Source of the DNA: Mycolicibacterium brisbanense
GTDB taxonomy: Bacteria; Actinomycetota; Actinomycetes; Mycobacteriales; Mycobacteriaceae
Reading direction: 5' to 3'
DNA length: 64,000 nt
Assembly (NCBI RefSeq): GCF_001570425.1
Contig: NZ_BCSX01000040.1
Coordinates: forward strand, 186,001-250,000
Shown: in pieces, positions 1 through 8,624 of the stretch
Layout of the letters: each line of letters begins with the position of its first letter
Numbering within the stretch: position 1 is the first letter of the stretch
Position numbers and translations under genes: made by a program
The notes under the pieces: model-generated
What the model was told of the DNA's origin: nothing
Seen by the model: the letters and a program-made list of their open reading frames with translations, nothing else
Databases searched by the model: none

Positions 1-4
1 TATG

Positions 5-18
5 CGGACCGTGGTCCG
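5..18. promoter_or_regulatory. Short palindrome upstream of the YceI gene
   Basis: Two 6-base arms, CGGACC and GGTCCG, are separated by GT. The palindrome lies 55 bases before the YceI start and could be an operator. The window edge hides whatever gene lies further upstream, so its regulator cannot be named. Confidence 0.25.
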
Positions 19-72
19 GTTATCTTTGGCGAAGGCGCCGGAACGGCCGGCCCGCCAGACCAAGGAGACATC

Positions 73-621
73 ATGACCGCTGCAACCGCCACTGATCTGA
101 CCGCCGGCACCTGGGTCATCGATCCGGTGCATTCCTCGATCAACTTCTCTGTGCGGCATCTGATGGTGAGCAAGGTTCGCGGCAGCTTTGAGACCTTCAG
201 CGGCACCATCGTCGTCGCAGAGGACGGCACCCCGTCGGTGACCGCCACCATCGACGTCAATTCGATCAACACCCGCAACGAGCAGCGCGACGCGCACGTG
301 CGGTCCGCTGACTTCTTCGACGCCGCGAACTACCCGACCGCCACGTTCGCCTCGACCGGTGTACGCCGCGACGGCGACGACTATGTCGTCGACGGCGACT
401 TCACCCTCAAGGGCGTGACCAAGCCCGTCTCGCTGAAACTGGAGTACAACGGCGTCAACCCGGGCATGGGCCAGGGCCCGGTCGCCGGCTTCGAGGCCTC
501 GGTCGTGTTGAACCGCAAGGACTTCGGCATCGACATCGAGCTGCCGCTGGAGACCGGTGGCACCGTCGTCGGCGACAAGGTGACCATCACCCTCGAGATC
601 GAGGCGCTCAAGCAGGCCTGA
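73..621 (+). CDS. YceI family protein
   Basis: A 182-residue protein with the YceI-like fold signature. The N-terminal segment (about residues 13-30) reads as WVIDPVHSSINFSVRHLM, and later parts show NYPTATFAS and the LKGVTKPVSL block. The family forms a lipocalin-like barrel that binds isoprenoid or other amphipathic ligands; E. coli YceI is periplasmic. No signal peptide is visible here, so a cytoplasmic place is more likely. The start is set by AAGGAGA at 62-68, four bases before the ATG. The gene stands alone and is closed by a perfect hairpin. The ligand is unknown. Confidence 0.9.
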   Translation: MTAATATDLTAGTWVIDPVHSSINFSVRHLMVSKVRGSFETFSGTIVVAEDGTPSVTATIDVNSINTRNEQRDAHVRSADFFDAANYPTATFASTGVRRDGDDYVVDGDFTLKGVTKPVSLKLEYNGVNPGMGQGPVAGFEASVVLNRKDFGIDIELPLETGGTVVGDKVTITLEIEALKQA

Positions 622-638
622 CTCTCCCCGCATCGACC

Positions 639-668
639 ACCGGCGTGACGCCCGAGCGTCACGCCGGT
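639..668. terminator. Hairpin after the YceI gene
   Basis: Perfect 12-base arms (639-650 and 657-668, ACCGGCGTGACG and its complement) enclose a 6-base loop, 18 bases after the YceI stop. There is no U-tract, as is usual for mycobacterial gene-end hairpins. It also lies downstream of the convergent fadH gene. Confidence 0.65.
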
Positions 669-779
669 GTCGCGTTCCGCGGCCATGGCAGCGCAGGCCC
701 ATCCTGTGGCTGATGACGGTGGACGCTCCCGAACTCGACGCCTACGACCGGGACGAACCGGCGACGCTAGTCCTGACAC

Positions 780-2789
780 TTACAACCGTGCGGCCAATTC
801 TGTGCCTTGCCTGATCGCACGTTTGGCGTCCAGTTCGGCGGCGAGCGCGGCACCGCCGATGACGTGAGGCTCGATACCGTTGCGGCGCAGGCCCTCTTCG
901 AGATCACGCACCGATTCCTGGCCTGCGCAGATCACGACGTTGTCCACCGCGAGTACCCGCGCATCGGAGTGGTCGGGGCCGAAGCTGATGTGCAGGCCCT
1001 CGTCGTCGATCCGCTCGTAGTTCACCCCGGAAAGCTGCTGCACGCCTTTGGCTTTCAGTGACGCGCGATGCACCCAGCCGCTGGTCTTACCCAGCGTGCG
1101 GCCTTGCGGACCCTTGGTACGTTGCAGCAGGTACACCTCGCGCACCGCGGGTGCAGGCAGCGGCGTGGTGAGCGCGCCGCGCGCCTCCTGCGGGTCGGCC
1201 GCACCCCACTCCGCCTTCCATTCCTTGAGGTTGAGTGTCGGCGATTGATCGGTCGTCAGGAACTCGCTCACGTCGAATCCGATCCCGCCTGCGCCGATGA
1301 CGGCCACCGACGCGCCGACCGGCGCCCCGGTGACGGCCTGCGCGTAGGTGAGCACCTTGGGATGGTCGATGCCGAGAATGTCGGGCAATCGTGGCGTCAC
1401 CCCGGTGGCGAGTACCACGTCGTCGAATCCGGTCAGTTCCTCGACGCCGGCCCGTGCGCCCAGCCTGAGATCGACGCCGTGCTTGTCCAGCATGCGGGTG
1501 TAGTAGCGGATGGTCTCGTTGAACTCTTCCTTGCCGGGAATCCTTCTGGCCAAATCGAATTGACCGCCGATCACACTACCCGCCTCGAAGAGGGTGACCC
1601 GGTGACCGCGCTGGGCTGAGCTCACCGCGACGGCCAAACCTGCCGGGCCCGCCCCCACCACGGCCACCGATCGCGCGCGCCGCGTCGGGCCGAGCACCAA
1701 TGACGTTTCCCGTCCCGCTCGCGGGTTGAGCAAGCACGACACGTTCTTGTGGACGAAGGCGTGGTCGAGACAGGCCTGGTTGCACGCGATGCAGGTGTTG
1801 ATCTCGTCGGCGGTGTCGGCGGCGGCCTTGTTCACCCAGTCCGGATCGCTCAGCAGCGGTCGGGCCATCGAGATGAGCTGGACGTGGGTGTCGGCCAGAA
1901 TCTGTTCGGCGGCCTGCGGCATGTTGATCCGGTTGGACGCGACCACGGGAATGGTGACGTGTTCGGCGACCGCGCTGCTGATGCCGACGAATGCCGCGTT
2001 GGGTACCGACGTGACGATCGTCGGCACCCTGGCCTCGTGCCAGCCGAAGCCCGAGTTGATCATCGTTGCCCCGGCCGCCTCGATTTCGGTTGCCAGCGCG
2101 ACGATCTCGTCCCAGCTCTGACCGTCCTCCACATAATCGGCCATCGACATCCGGTAGCACACAATGAAGTCGGTACCGACGGCCTCGCGCACCCGCCGCA
2201 CGATCTCGACCGGGAATCGGCGCCGCTTCTCCGCGGTGCCGCCCCAGGAATCGGTGCGTTTGTTGGTGCGTGGCGCCAGGAACTGGTTGAGCAGATAACC
2301 CTCGCTGCCCATGATCTCGACACCGTCGTAGCCGGCTTCCCGGGCGAGCAGCGCGCAGCGGACGAAATCGTCGATGGTGCCTCGGACATCACGCAGGGCT
2401 CGGGGCCGGAATGGGTTGATGGGCGCCTTGATCGACGACGCGCTGACCGAAAGCGGGTGGTACGCATAGCGTCCCGCGTGCAGGATCTGCAGAAGGATCT
2501 TGCCGTCGGCGTCGTGGACCGCCCCGGTGATGCGGCGGTGCCTGCGTGCCTCGCCTGAGGACACCAACTGCGATCCCAGCGGCAGCAGCCAGCCGGTCCT
2601 GTTGGGGGCGTAGCCACCGGTGATGATAAGCCCGACGCCACCGCGGGCCCGTTCGGCGAAATACTCGGCGAGCTTGTCGGTGTCGCGGGCGCGGTCTTCC
2701 AGGCCGGTGTGCATCGAGCCCATCACCACCCGGTTGCGCAGCGTGGTGAAGCCGAGGTCCAGCGGGGACAACAGGTTCGGATAGCTCAT
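780..2789 (-). CDS. fadH: NADPH-dependent 2,4-dienoyl-CoA reductase
   Basis: A 669-residue Old Yellow Enzyme-type reductase that removes conjugated double bases from 2,4-dienoyl-CoA during beta-oxidation of unsaturated fatty acids. The N-terminal FMN-binding TIM barrel covers about residues 1-330. Tyr165 and His251 match the E. coli FadH catalytic pair Tyr166/His252. Cys333, Cys336, Cys340 and Cys352 (CX2CX3CX11C) are the 4Fe-4S ligands. GAGPAG at 379-384 opens the FAD domain, and a second GAGGIG opens the NADPH domain. I chose the ATG at 2789 because GGAAGGA precedes it and the protein then begins MSYPNLLSPL as in the family; an in-frame extension upstream has no family similarity. The PadR gene lies 25 bases upstream on the same strand, so the two probably form an operon. 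Confidence 0.92.
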   Translation of the reverse strand: MSYPNLLSPLDLGFTTLRNRVVMGSMHTGLEDRARDTDKLAEYFAERARGGVGLIITGGYAPNRTGWLLPLGSQLVSSGEARRHRRITGAVHDADGKILLQILHAGRYAYHPLSVSASSIKAPINPFRPRALRDVRGTIDDFVRCALLAREAGYDGVEIMGSEGYLLNQFLAPRTNKRTDSWGGTAEKRRRFPVEIVRRVREAVGTDFIVCYRMSMADYVEDGQSWDEIVALATEIEAAGATMINSGFGWHEARVPTIVTSVPNAAFVGISSAVAEHVTIPVVASNRINMPQAAEQILADTHVQLISMARPLLSDPDWVNKAAADTADEINTCIACNQACLDHAFVHKNVSCLLNPRAGRETSLVLGPTRRARSVAVVGAGPAGLAVAVSSAQRGHRVTLFEAGSVIGGQFDLARRIPGKEEFNETIRYYTRMLDKHGVDLRLGARAGVEELTGFDDVVLATGVTPRLPDILGIDHPKVLTYAQAVTGAPVGASVAVIGAGGIGFDVSEFLTTDQSPTLNLKEWKAEWGAADPQEARGALTTPLPAPAVREVYLLQRTKGPQGRTLGKTSGWVHRASLKAKGVQQLSGVNYERIDDEGLHISFGPDHSDARVLAVDNVVICAGQESVRDLEEGLRRNGIEPHVIGGAALAAELDAKRAIRQGTELAARL

Positions 2790-2814
2790 CGGGATCCTTC
2801 CGGAACGACGGGGA

Positions 2815-3372
2815 CTACAGGGCTTCGAGGACTTCATCGAGCCACGCGAGTGAGCTCTCCTCGGCACGCATTCCGCCGCGCAGCACCAGATACTGGTGCA
2901 GTGCACTGCCCTGCAGCGCCGACGGATCGGGGAACTGCCGCTTTTGGTACCCGCGGTAGGTGTCGAGCAACGCGGCTCGCTCGGAGCGCAGTGCCGAGAT
3001 CTGCTCGCGCAGTGCGGTGAGATCCCCGTGGGCCGCGCCGCGAACTTTCACGGCCAGATCACGTGTGCGGGTGTCGGCAGTCGAACCGGCCCTGCCCGCC
3101 GGGGGTTTCGGCAGCGGTTCGGCGATCCAGCGGGCCAACTCGGCGCGTCCGGCGTCGGACACGGTGTACACCTTCTTGTCCGGCCTGCCGTACTGCACGA
3201 CGGGGGTGACATGCACCCAGCCGTCGTTCTCCATGGCCCGCAACGTTCGGTAGATCTGCTGGTGGGAGGCGGCCCAGAAGTAGCCGATCGAGCGGTCGAA
3301 GCGGCGGGTCAGCTCATAGCCCGAACCGGACTGCTCACTCAACGACACCAGGATGGCGTGGGGGAGACCCAT
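2815..3372 (-). CDS. PadR family transcriptional regulator (Rv1176c-like)
   Basis: A 185-residue PadR-type repressor. Residues 1-80 form a winged helix with the typical opening ILVSLSEQSGSGYELTRRFD and the wing segment WVHVTPVVQYGRPDKKVYTVS. The C-terminal half is the helical dimerisation (Vir) region. It sits 25 bases before fadH on the same strand and divergent from fdxC, an arrangement also present in M. tuberculosis. It probably controls itself and fadH through the repeat at 3401-3435. The inducing ligand is unknown. Confidence 0.85.
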   Translation of the reverse strand: MGLPHAILVSLSEQSGSGYELTRRFDRSIGYFWAASHQQIYRTLRAMENDGWVHVTPVVQYGRPDKKVYTVSDAGRAELARWIAEPLPKPPAGRAGSTADTRTRDLAVKVRGAAHGDLTALREQISALRSERAALLDTYRGYQKRQFPDPSALQGSALHQYLVLRGGMRAEESSLAWLDEVLEAL

Positions 3373-3400
3373 GCCTGGAGCCTAGGTGGGACCGGCGGTC

Positions 3401-3435
3401 CTATGCAACTGGGTGCAATGGGGTGGAGTGCATAG
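3401..3435. promoter_or_regulatory. Candidate PadR operator between padR and fdxC
   Basis: CTATGCA (3401-3407) and TGCATAG (3429-3435) form a perfect 7-base inverted repeat. A third TGCA element at 3414-3417 makes an ATGCA-N6-TGCAAT pair with the left arm. PadR proteins usually bind ATGN-type dyads, so this fits an autoregulatory site 29 bases upstream of the padR start. The rest of this 251-base divergent intergenic region shows no clear promoter to me. Confidence 0.4.
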
Positions 3436-3623
3436 GCGTGGCGACTGGTCGAGCTGTATCTGCAACGTTTAGTATCAGTAACCGCGAGCCACCCTTAACT
3501 GATGGCGCGCAAAGTTAGGACACACTGAGACGAGCGTCCCGGAATGTGTAACGCATACTGGCGCGCGGGATCACGAGTCCTCAACGAGCCCGACCAGCAG
3601 CCCACTGGACAGGAGACACATCA

Positions 3624-3947
3624 GTGACGTACGTCATTGCCGAACCCTGCGTCGACGTCAAAGACAAGGCGTGCATCGAGGAATGCCCTGTCGACTGCAT
3701 CTACGAGGGTGGACGCATGCTGTACATCCACCCCGACGAGTGCGTGGACTGCGGTGCATGCGAACCGGTCTGCCCGGTCGAGGCCATCTACTACGAAGAC
3801 GATGTGCCGGACCAGTGGGCCAGCTACACGCAGAGCAACGCGGACTTCTTCGCCGAGCTGGGCTCGCCGGGCGGTGCTTCCAAGGTCGGACAGACCGACA
3901 ACGACCCGCAGGCCATCAAGGACCTTCCGCCGCAGGGTGAGGACTGA
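3624..3947 (+). CDS. fdxC: 7Fe ferredoxin [3Fe-4S][4Fe-4S]
   Basis: A 107-residue electron carrier. Cys9, Cys17 and Cys50 fit the ligands of the 3Fe-4S cluster. Cys21, Cys40, Cys43 and Cys46 fit those of the 4Fe-4S cluster, matching the Azotobacter FdI pattern. The Asp/Glu-rich C-terminal tail is typical of the mycobacterial protein. GTG is chosen as the start because AGGAG lies at 3611-3615, eight bases before it. The gene is 26 bases ahead of dapC and the pair is conserved in mycobacteria. Its redox partner is not shown by the sequence. Confidence 0.95.
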   Translation: MTYVIAEPCVDVKDKACIEECPVDCIYEGGRMLYIHPDECVDCGACEPVCPVEAIYYEDDVPDQWASYTQSNADFFAELGSPGGASKVGQTDNDPQAIKDLPPQGED

Positions 3948-3973
3948 TCCTGCCGTTCCCGCCCCGCTCTGAC

Positions 3974-5074
3974 GTGGCGCGCACGCCGCGCTCGGCCGCT
4001 CTGCCGGAGTTCCCCTGGGACACCCTGGCCGAGGTGACGGCCCGCGCCCGTTCACACCCCGACGGCATCGTCGACCTGTCGGTGGGGACCCCGGTGGACC
4101 CGGTGGCCCCGCTGATCCGTGAGGCACTCGCGGCGGCGAGTGCCTCGCCCGGGTATCCGGCCACCGCTGGTACGCCCGCGCTCCGAGCGTCGGCGACGGC
4201 TGCGTTGCGGCGTCGCTACGGCATTACCGATCTGGCGCCCGACGCCGTGCTGCCGGTCATCGGCAGCAAAGAATTGATCGCGTGGCTGCCGACGCTGCTG
4301 GGCCTCGGTTCCGACGACGCAGTCGTGGTGCCCGAACTGGCCTACCCCACCTACGAGGTCGGTGCGCGGCTGGCGGGCGCTCAGGTGATTCGGGCGGACG
4401 CGCTGACCCAGCTCGGGCCGCAGATGCCTGCTTTGATCTATCTCAACTCGCCGAGCAACCCGACCGGCCGCGTACTGGGGGTCGACCACCTGCGCAAGGT
4501 GGTGACATGGGCGCGGGAACGCGGCGTCCTCGTCGCGTCCGACGAGTGCTACCTCGGGCTCAGCTGGGACGCCGACCCCGTCAGCGTGCTGCATCCGACG
4601 GTCAGCGACGGTGACCACACCGGGCTTCTGGCCATCCATTCACTGTCCAAGACGTCGTCCCTGGCGGGCTATCGCGCAGGGTTCGTCGCCGGGGATCCTG
4701 CGGTGGTCGCCGAGTTGCTGGCGGTGCGTAAGCATGCCGGCATGATCGTCCCGACGCCGGTGCAGGCGGCGATGGTCGCGGCCCTCGACGACGACGAACA
4801 TGAGGCCGTGCAACGGGATCGGTACGCGCGTCGCCGGGCGGTGCTGTTGCCGGCCCTGCAGTCGGCCGGGTTCACGGTCGAGCACTCCGAGGCCGGACTC
4901 TACCTGTGGGCGAGCCGCGGTGAACCGTGCCGGAACACCCTCGCGTGGCTGGCCGAACGCGGCATCCTGGTGGCGCCCGGCGAGTTCTACGGCCCGGCCG
5001 GCGCGCAGCATGTGCGGGTCGCGTTGACGGCCACCGACGAACGCATCGACGCGGCCGTCGCGCGCCTCGCCTGA
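3974..5074 (+). CDS. dapC: Aminotransferase, probable N-succinyldiaminopimelate aminotransferase
   Basis: A 366-residue fold-type I PLP enzyme (class I/II). Lys226 in SLSKTSSLAGYRAG is the Schiff-base lysine, NSPSNPTG is the substrate/PLP-binding segment and SDECY carries the ring-stacking Asp and Tyr. Orthologues (Rv1178) are annotated as DapC, which makes N-succinyl-LL-2,6-diaminopimelate for lysine and peptidoglycan. The other two enzymes of the succinylase branch, DapD and DapE, are also in this window near 33-35 kb. Translation starts at GTG, and the gene follows fdxC closely. Its substrate is inferred from the family. Confidence 0.8.
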   Translation: MARTPRSAALPEFPWDTLAEVTARARSHPDGIVDLSVGTPVDPVAPLIREALAAASASPGYPATAGTPALRASATAALRRRYGITDLAPDAVLPVIGSKELIAWLPTLLGLGSDDAVVVPELAYPTYEVGARLAGAQVIRADALTQLGPQMPALIYLNSPSNPTGRVLGVDHLRKVVTWARERGVLVASDECYLGLSWDADPVSVLHPTVSDGDHTGLLAIHSLSKTSSLAGYRAGFVAGDPAVVAELLAVRKHAGMIVPTPVQAAMVAALDDDEHEAVQRDRYARRRAVLLPALQSAGFTVEHSEAGLYLWASRGEPCRNTLAWLAERGILVAPGEFYGPAGAQHVRVALTATDERIDAAVARLA

Positions 5075-5105
5075 CCTCTGCGCTGAGCGGCCGAGAGGTC
5101 AGGCG
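5068..5105. terminator. Bidirectional hairpin between dapC and the aldehyde dehydrogenase gene
   Basis: Perfect 12-base arms (5068-5079 CGCCTGACCTCT, 5094-5105 its complement) surround a 14-base loop. The left arm includes the dapC stop codon, and the right arm ends 8 bases before the stop of the convergent gene, so it can serve both. Confidence 0.7.
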
Positions 5106-5113
5106 GCTGCCGG

Positions 5114-6559
5114 CTATCCCTCGAACCCGTGGTAGTTCATCACGTGCTTGATGCGGGTGTAGTCCTCAAGCCCGTACATCGACAGATCCTTGCCGTAGCC
5201 GGAGTGCTTGAAACCACCGTGCGGCATCTCGGCCACCAGCGGGATGTGGGTGTTGATCCACACGCAGCCGAAGTCCAGCCGGGCCGACATCCGTGCTGCC
5301 ACATCGGCATTGCGTGTCCACACCGACGAGGCCAGCCCGTACTCGGTGCCGTTGGCGTAGGCCAGTGCTTCGTCCTCGGTGCTGAATTTCTGTGCGGTGA
5401 CGACGGGCCCGAAGATCTCGGTCTGGATCAATTCGTCGTCCTGGCGCAGATCGGCGATCAGGGTGGGCTCGAAGAAGAATCCGGCGCCCTCTTTCTTCTT
5501 GCCGCCGGCCAGCACCCGGGCATGCTCGGGGACCCGTGAGACCAGACCGGAGACGTGGGCCAGCTGGTTGGGATTGTTGATCGGGCCGAACAGGATGTCT
5601 TCGTCGTTCGGGTCGAAACCGGTCTTGGTGGCGGCGACCGATTCGGTCATCGCCGCCAGCAGCTCGTCGTAAATGCCGTCCTGGACGATCATTCGGGTGG
5701 CGGCCGTACAGTCCTGGCCTGCGTTGAAATAGCCTGCGGCCGTGACGCCCTCGACGACTGCGGCGATGTCGGCGTCGTTGAAAACCACCACGGGAGCCTT
5801 GCCGCCGAGCTCCAGATGGGCTCGCTTGAGGTCTTGTGCGGCGCTCGTGGCGACTGCGACGCCGGCCCGGGTGGACCCGGTGATCGACACCAGCTGCGGT
5901 ACCGGGTGTGCCGTGAGCGCGGCCCCGGTGTCACGATCGCCGCAGACCAGGTTGCAGACCCCGGGCGGGAAGATCTCCTGCATCTTCTCGACCATCCAGT
6001 ACGACGACGCCGGGGTGGTGTCCGACGGTTTGAGCACCACGGTGCAGCCGGCGGCGAGTGCCGGGGCGAACTTCCACACTGACATCATCATCGGGTAGTT
6101 CCACGGCGCGACCTGGGCCACCGGACCGACCGGCTCACGCCGGATGGACGACGTGTGACCGCGCATGTACTCACCCTGCGAGCGGCCCTCCAACACCCTG
6201 GCGGCACCGGCGAAGAACCGGATCTGATCGAGCATCGGCGGGATCTCCTCCGACGCGGTCAGCGAGACCGGCTTCCCGGTGTTCTCGCACTCGATGGCGA
6301 TGAGTTCGTCGGCGTTCTCCTCGATGACGTCGGCGAGCTTGAGCAGCGCCCGCTGCCGCTCGCTGGGAGTGGACCAGCGCCACGTCTCGAAGGCCTTACC
6401 AGCGGCTTGGAATGCCAGATCCACGTCCGCTGCAGACGAATTCGGCGCTGAGGCGAACACCTCGCCGGTGGACGGGTTGACGATGTCCATCATCTGGCCA
6501 TCCGAGGCGGTCTGGATTTCTCCGTTGATGATGTTGTGGATGACTTTCTTGTCCGACAT
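5114..6559 (-). CDS. Aminoaldehyde dehydrogenase (gamma-aminobutyraldehyde dehydrogenase type)
   Basis: A 481-residue NAD(P)-dependent aldehyde dehydrogenase. Cys284 is the nucleophile and Glu250 (LELGGK) the general base; Asn154 and Lys177 are the conserved oxyanion and cofactor residues. The nucleophile sits in GQDCTAATR, which resembles the YdcW/PatD aminobutyraldehyde dehydrogenases; most other ALDHs do not have Asp before the Cys. Two ATGs lie close together, and GGAG at 6568-6571 favours the second (6559). The amine oxidase gene ends 14 bases upstream on the same strand. The pair would turn a diamine into an omega-amino acid (putrescine to GABA, or cadaverine to 5-aminovalerate). The exact substrate is not determined. 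Confidence 0.82.
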   Translation of the reverse strand: MSDKKVIHNIINGEIQTASDGQMMDIVNPSTGEVFASAPNSSAADVDLAFQAAGKAFETWRWSTPSERQRALLKLADVIEENADELIAIECENTGKPVSLTASEEIPPMLDQIRFFAGAARVLEGRSQGEYMRGHTSSIRREPVGPVAQVAPWNYPMMMSVWKFAPALAAGCTVVLKPSDTTPASSYWMVEKMQEIFPPGVCNLVCGDRDTGAALTAHPVPQLVSITGSTRAGVAVATSAAQDLKRAHLELGGKAPVVVFNDADIAAVVEGVTAAGYFNAGQDCTAATRMIVQDGIYDELLAAMTESVAATKTGFDPNDEDILFGPINNPNQLAHVSGLVSRVPEHARVLAGGKKKEGAGFFFEPTLIADLRQDDELIQTEIFGPVVTAQKFSTEDEALAYANGTEYGLASSVWTRNADVAARMSARLDFGCVWINTHIPLVAEMPHGGFKHSGYGKDLSMYGLEDYTRIKHVMNYHGFEG

Positions 6560-6573
6560 GTACATAACTCCGA

Positions 6574-8514
6574 TCAGTGAGGGTGGTGACAAGCGGAAGG
6601 TGGGGTCGGCTCGACGTCGAGAGCCGGATTGCGGTCGAAGAAGCCGGCTGGTTTGAGCCAGAAGGAGACGGCGTCCACCGGCATGATGGGCCATTCCTCC
6701 GGCCGCGGGATGTGATGGATCCCGAAGGTGTACCAGAGCACGACGTCGGTGTTGTCGATCGGCCGGTTGGCGGCGGTCCACTCCGGCAGACCCAGGCCCG
6801 GGCCGCTCTGGTTGACGAATTCGCCTGAGGGCCAGCGTTCCTCGGGGTTATTGGGGGTGACCCAGAGCGTGTGGGCGATGGCCTCGGCCCGCCGGAAAAT
6901 GGGCGAGGCGGGATCGAACATCGCAGGGAAGGCGGCGCCGGGCACCAGCTTGTAGGACGGGTGGGTGCCCAAGCCGTTGGTGGTGTTCTCGTTGACCACT
7001 TTCCAGGCCCGCTGGGTGTGCCAGTTGTAGTCCTGCTTGGCCTCCGACTCGGTGCGCAGCGCAGTGCTCTTCTGCCGCAACGACAATCCGTACGGATTGT
7101 CCGGACCCATCGGTTCGATCTCGGTTTCGGTGGCGTAGACGGTGTTGTCTGCCCCGTCCACGTCGAGGTCGAGCCGGGCGGTGATGAAATGCTGGTGGAA
7201 CGGCGCGTAGGTGTTGGTGTCCACCAGCGTGCCGTGCGGGTGGTCCTCGCCGTCGCGCAGATGCGTGGTGACCATCAAACCTGTTGCCCGGATTTCACAT
7301 TCGATATTGCCGTCCTGGTAGAACCGCCAGTACACGAGATATTCGTAATTCGCGACGGTCACGTGGCTGGACACCGTGAGCCTGCGCATGCGTCGCACAT
7401 CGGCGCTGCCTCCGTGCTCCACGTGCTTCCACAACACCGCGTTGTCTTCCTCGTGGATGCAGATCGCATTGCGGATCGTGTACGGCTCACCCTTGGTGTT
7501 GTGCAACACGGCGTCGAGGTAGCGGATCTCACCGAGGCAGTCGCAGCCCAACTCCAGTGAGGTGGTCATGAACCCGATGCCCCACTCACCGATGTCGAAG
7601 GCGGTACGCCGGTAGTGATCCGGGCAGTGGTCGCGGTAGGGGACCGCCATCTCGGCCAGTGACATCCGATGCGCGATGGGCCGCATGCGGCCGTGGTCGT
7701 TGTAGCTGACCGTATGCAGCGTCATACCCTCGCGGTAGTTGAAACCGACTCGCAGCGACCAGTTCTGCCATTGCAGCAGGTTGCCGTCCAGGGTGAACGA
7801 CGGCCCTTCGGGCTGCGTGATGTCCAGTGGCTTCAGCGGTGGGCGAGTGCTGGACTCGCGTAGCTGTGCGGGGATGTTGGCGGGTCTGTACTCGGCCATC
7901 ACCTCCGGGATGTCGATCGGTTCGCCTTCTTCGATCTCCAGCAGCTCCATCGTGTTCATGTCGACGAGGCAGTGGAACCCCCGCAGATGGTGCGCGTAGA
8001 TGTTGGCGCCGCCGGGGGAGCGCAACCAGGTGTCGGTCCAGCCGAGTCGCCTGCCCTTGTACCGCTCCGGGATCAGGATGTCGCCGTAGGTCCAGACGTC
8101 CATGAAGACCATGTCCATGTCGGTGACACCACGCCGGGCCAGTGCGGCGATCACGTCGGGGTTGTTGCGCATCGCCTGGTCGCACTCGTCCCATTCGTCG
8201 ACGGTGAAATTGGCTTGCACACCCGGCAGATGCGTCCAACTCAGTACGGCGTCGTCGGTGAGTGAGACCGTGGCCTTGTAGGTGGTGTTGGAGTCACGGT
8301 GGAAGCACACGACGAGCGCGTGGCGGTCCGGCGGGGTACCGGTTGTCTCGTAGGTGGCGAGCTGTTGTTTGTCGGGTTCGACCAGTTCGATGGAGGCGAA
8401 CCGCCACCGGTCGTCCACGCCGCGGTCACGTCGCACGATCGCGGCCACCTGCCGAAATTCGTCCGGGCCGAGTGGATCAAGTGGGTGAAACGTCCGAACG
8501 ACGGTGTCAGTCAT
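6574..8514 (-). CDS. Copper-containing primary-amine oxidase (topaquinone type)
   Basis: A 646-residue enzyme that oxidises primary amines to aldehydes with release of ammonia and hydrogen peroxide. Tyr390 in VANYEYLVYW is the precursor of the topaquinone cofactor (family motif N-Y-[DE]). Asp307 in AFDIGEWG fits the catalytic base. The copper ligands are visible as the HXH pair in the FHQHFITARLDL segment and a distal His in the GIHHIPRPEEWP segment. No signal peptide is seen, so it is probably cytoplasmic, like the Arthrobacter enzymes. It heads an operon with the aminoaldehyde dehydrogenase gene. The upstream region carries possible operators. Confidence 0.93.
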   Translation of the reverse strand: MTDTVVRTFHPLDPLGPDEFRQVAAIVRRDRGVDDRWRFASIELVEPDKQQLATYETTGTPPDRHALVVCFHRDSNTTYKATVSLTDDAVLSWTHLPGVQANFTVDEWDECDQAMRNNPDVIAALARRGVTDMDMVFMDVWTYGDILIPERYKGRRLGWTDTWLRSPGGANIYAHHLRGFHCLVDMNTMELLEIEEGEPIDIPEVMAEYRPANIPAQLRESSTRPPLKPLDITQPEGPSFTLDGNLLQWQNWSLRVGFNYREGMTLHTVSYNDHGRMRPIAHRMSLAEMAVPYRDHCPDHYRRTAFDIGEWGIGFMTTSLELGCDCLGEIRYLDAVLHNTKGEPYTIRNAICIHEEDNAVLWKHVEHGGSADVRRMRRLTVSSHVTVANYEYLVYWRFYQDGNIECEIRATGLMVTTHLRDGEDHPHGTLVDTNTYAPFHQHFITARLDLDVDGADNTVYATETEIEPMGPDNPYGLSLRQKSTALRTESEAKQDYNWHTQRAWKVVNENTTNGLGTHPSYKLVPGAAFPAMFDPASPIFRRAEAIAHTLWVTPNNPEERWPSGEFVNQSGPGLGLPEWTAANRPIDNTDVVLWYTFGIHHIPRPEEWPIMPVDAVSFWLKPAGFFDRNPALDVEPTPPSACHHPH

Positions 8515-8580
8515 CGACCCTCCGATGTGATGCAGTTCACGATCTGGTCAGTATGCGAGGGGTGCGATGTTTGCACAGCT

Positions 8581-8624
8581 GCCGAATTGGCCAATCGGCT
8601 GTGCGGGTATAGACGTTCCGTCTA
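8581..8624. promoter_or_regulatory. Two inverted repeats upstream of the amine oxidase operon
   Basis: TAGACG-TTC-CGTCTA (8610-8624) is a perfect dyad of the type bound by TetR or GntR proteins; it overlaps the stop codon of the neighbouring hydrolase gene. At 8581-8599 GCCGA and TCGGC flank the palindrome TTGGCCAA, with one extra base on the left. Both lie within 110 bases of the amine oxidase start. No local regulator gene is obviously paired with them. Confidence 0.35.
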
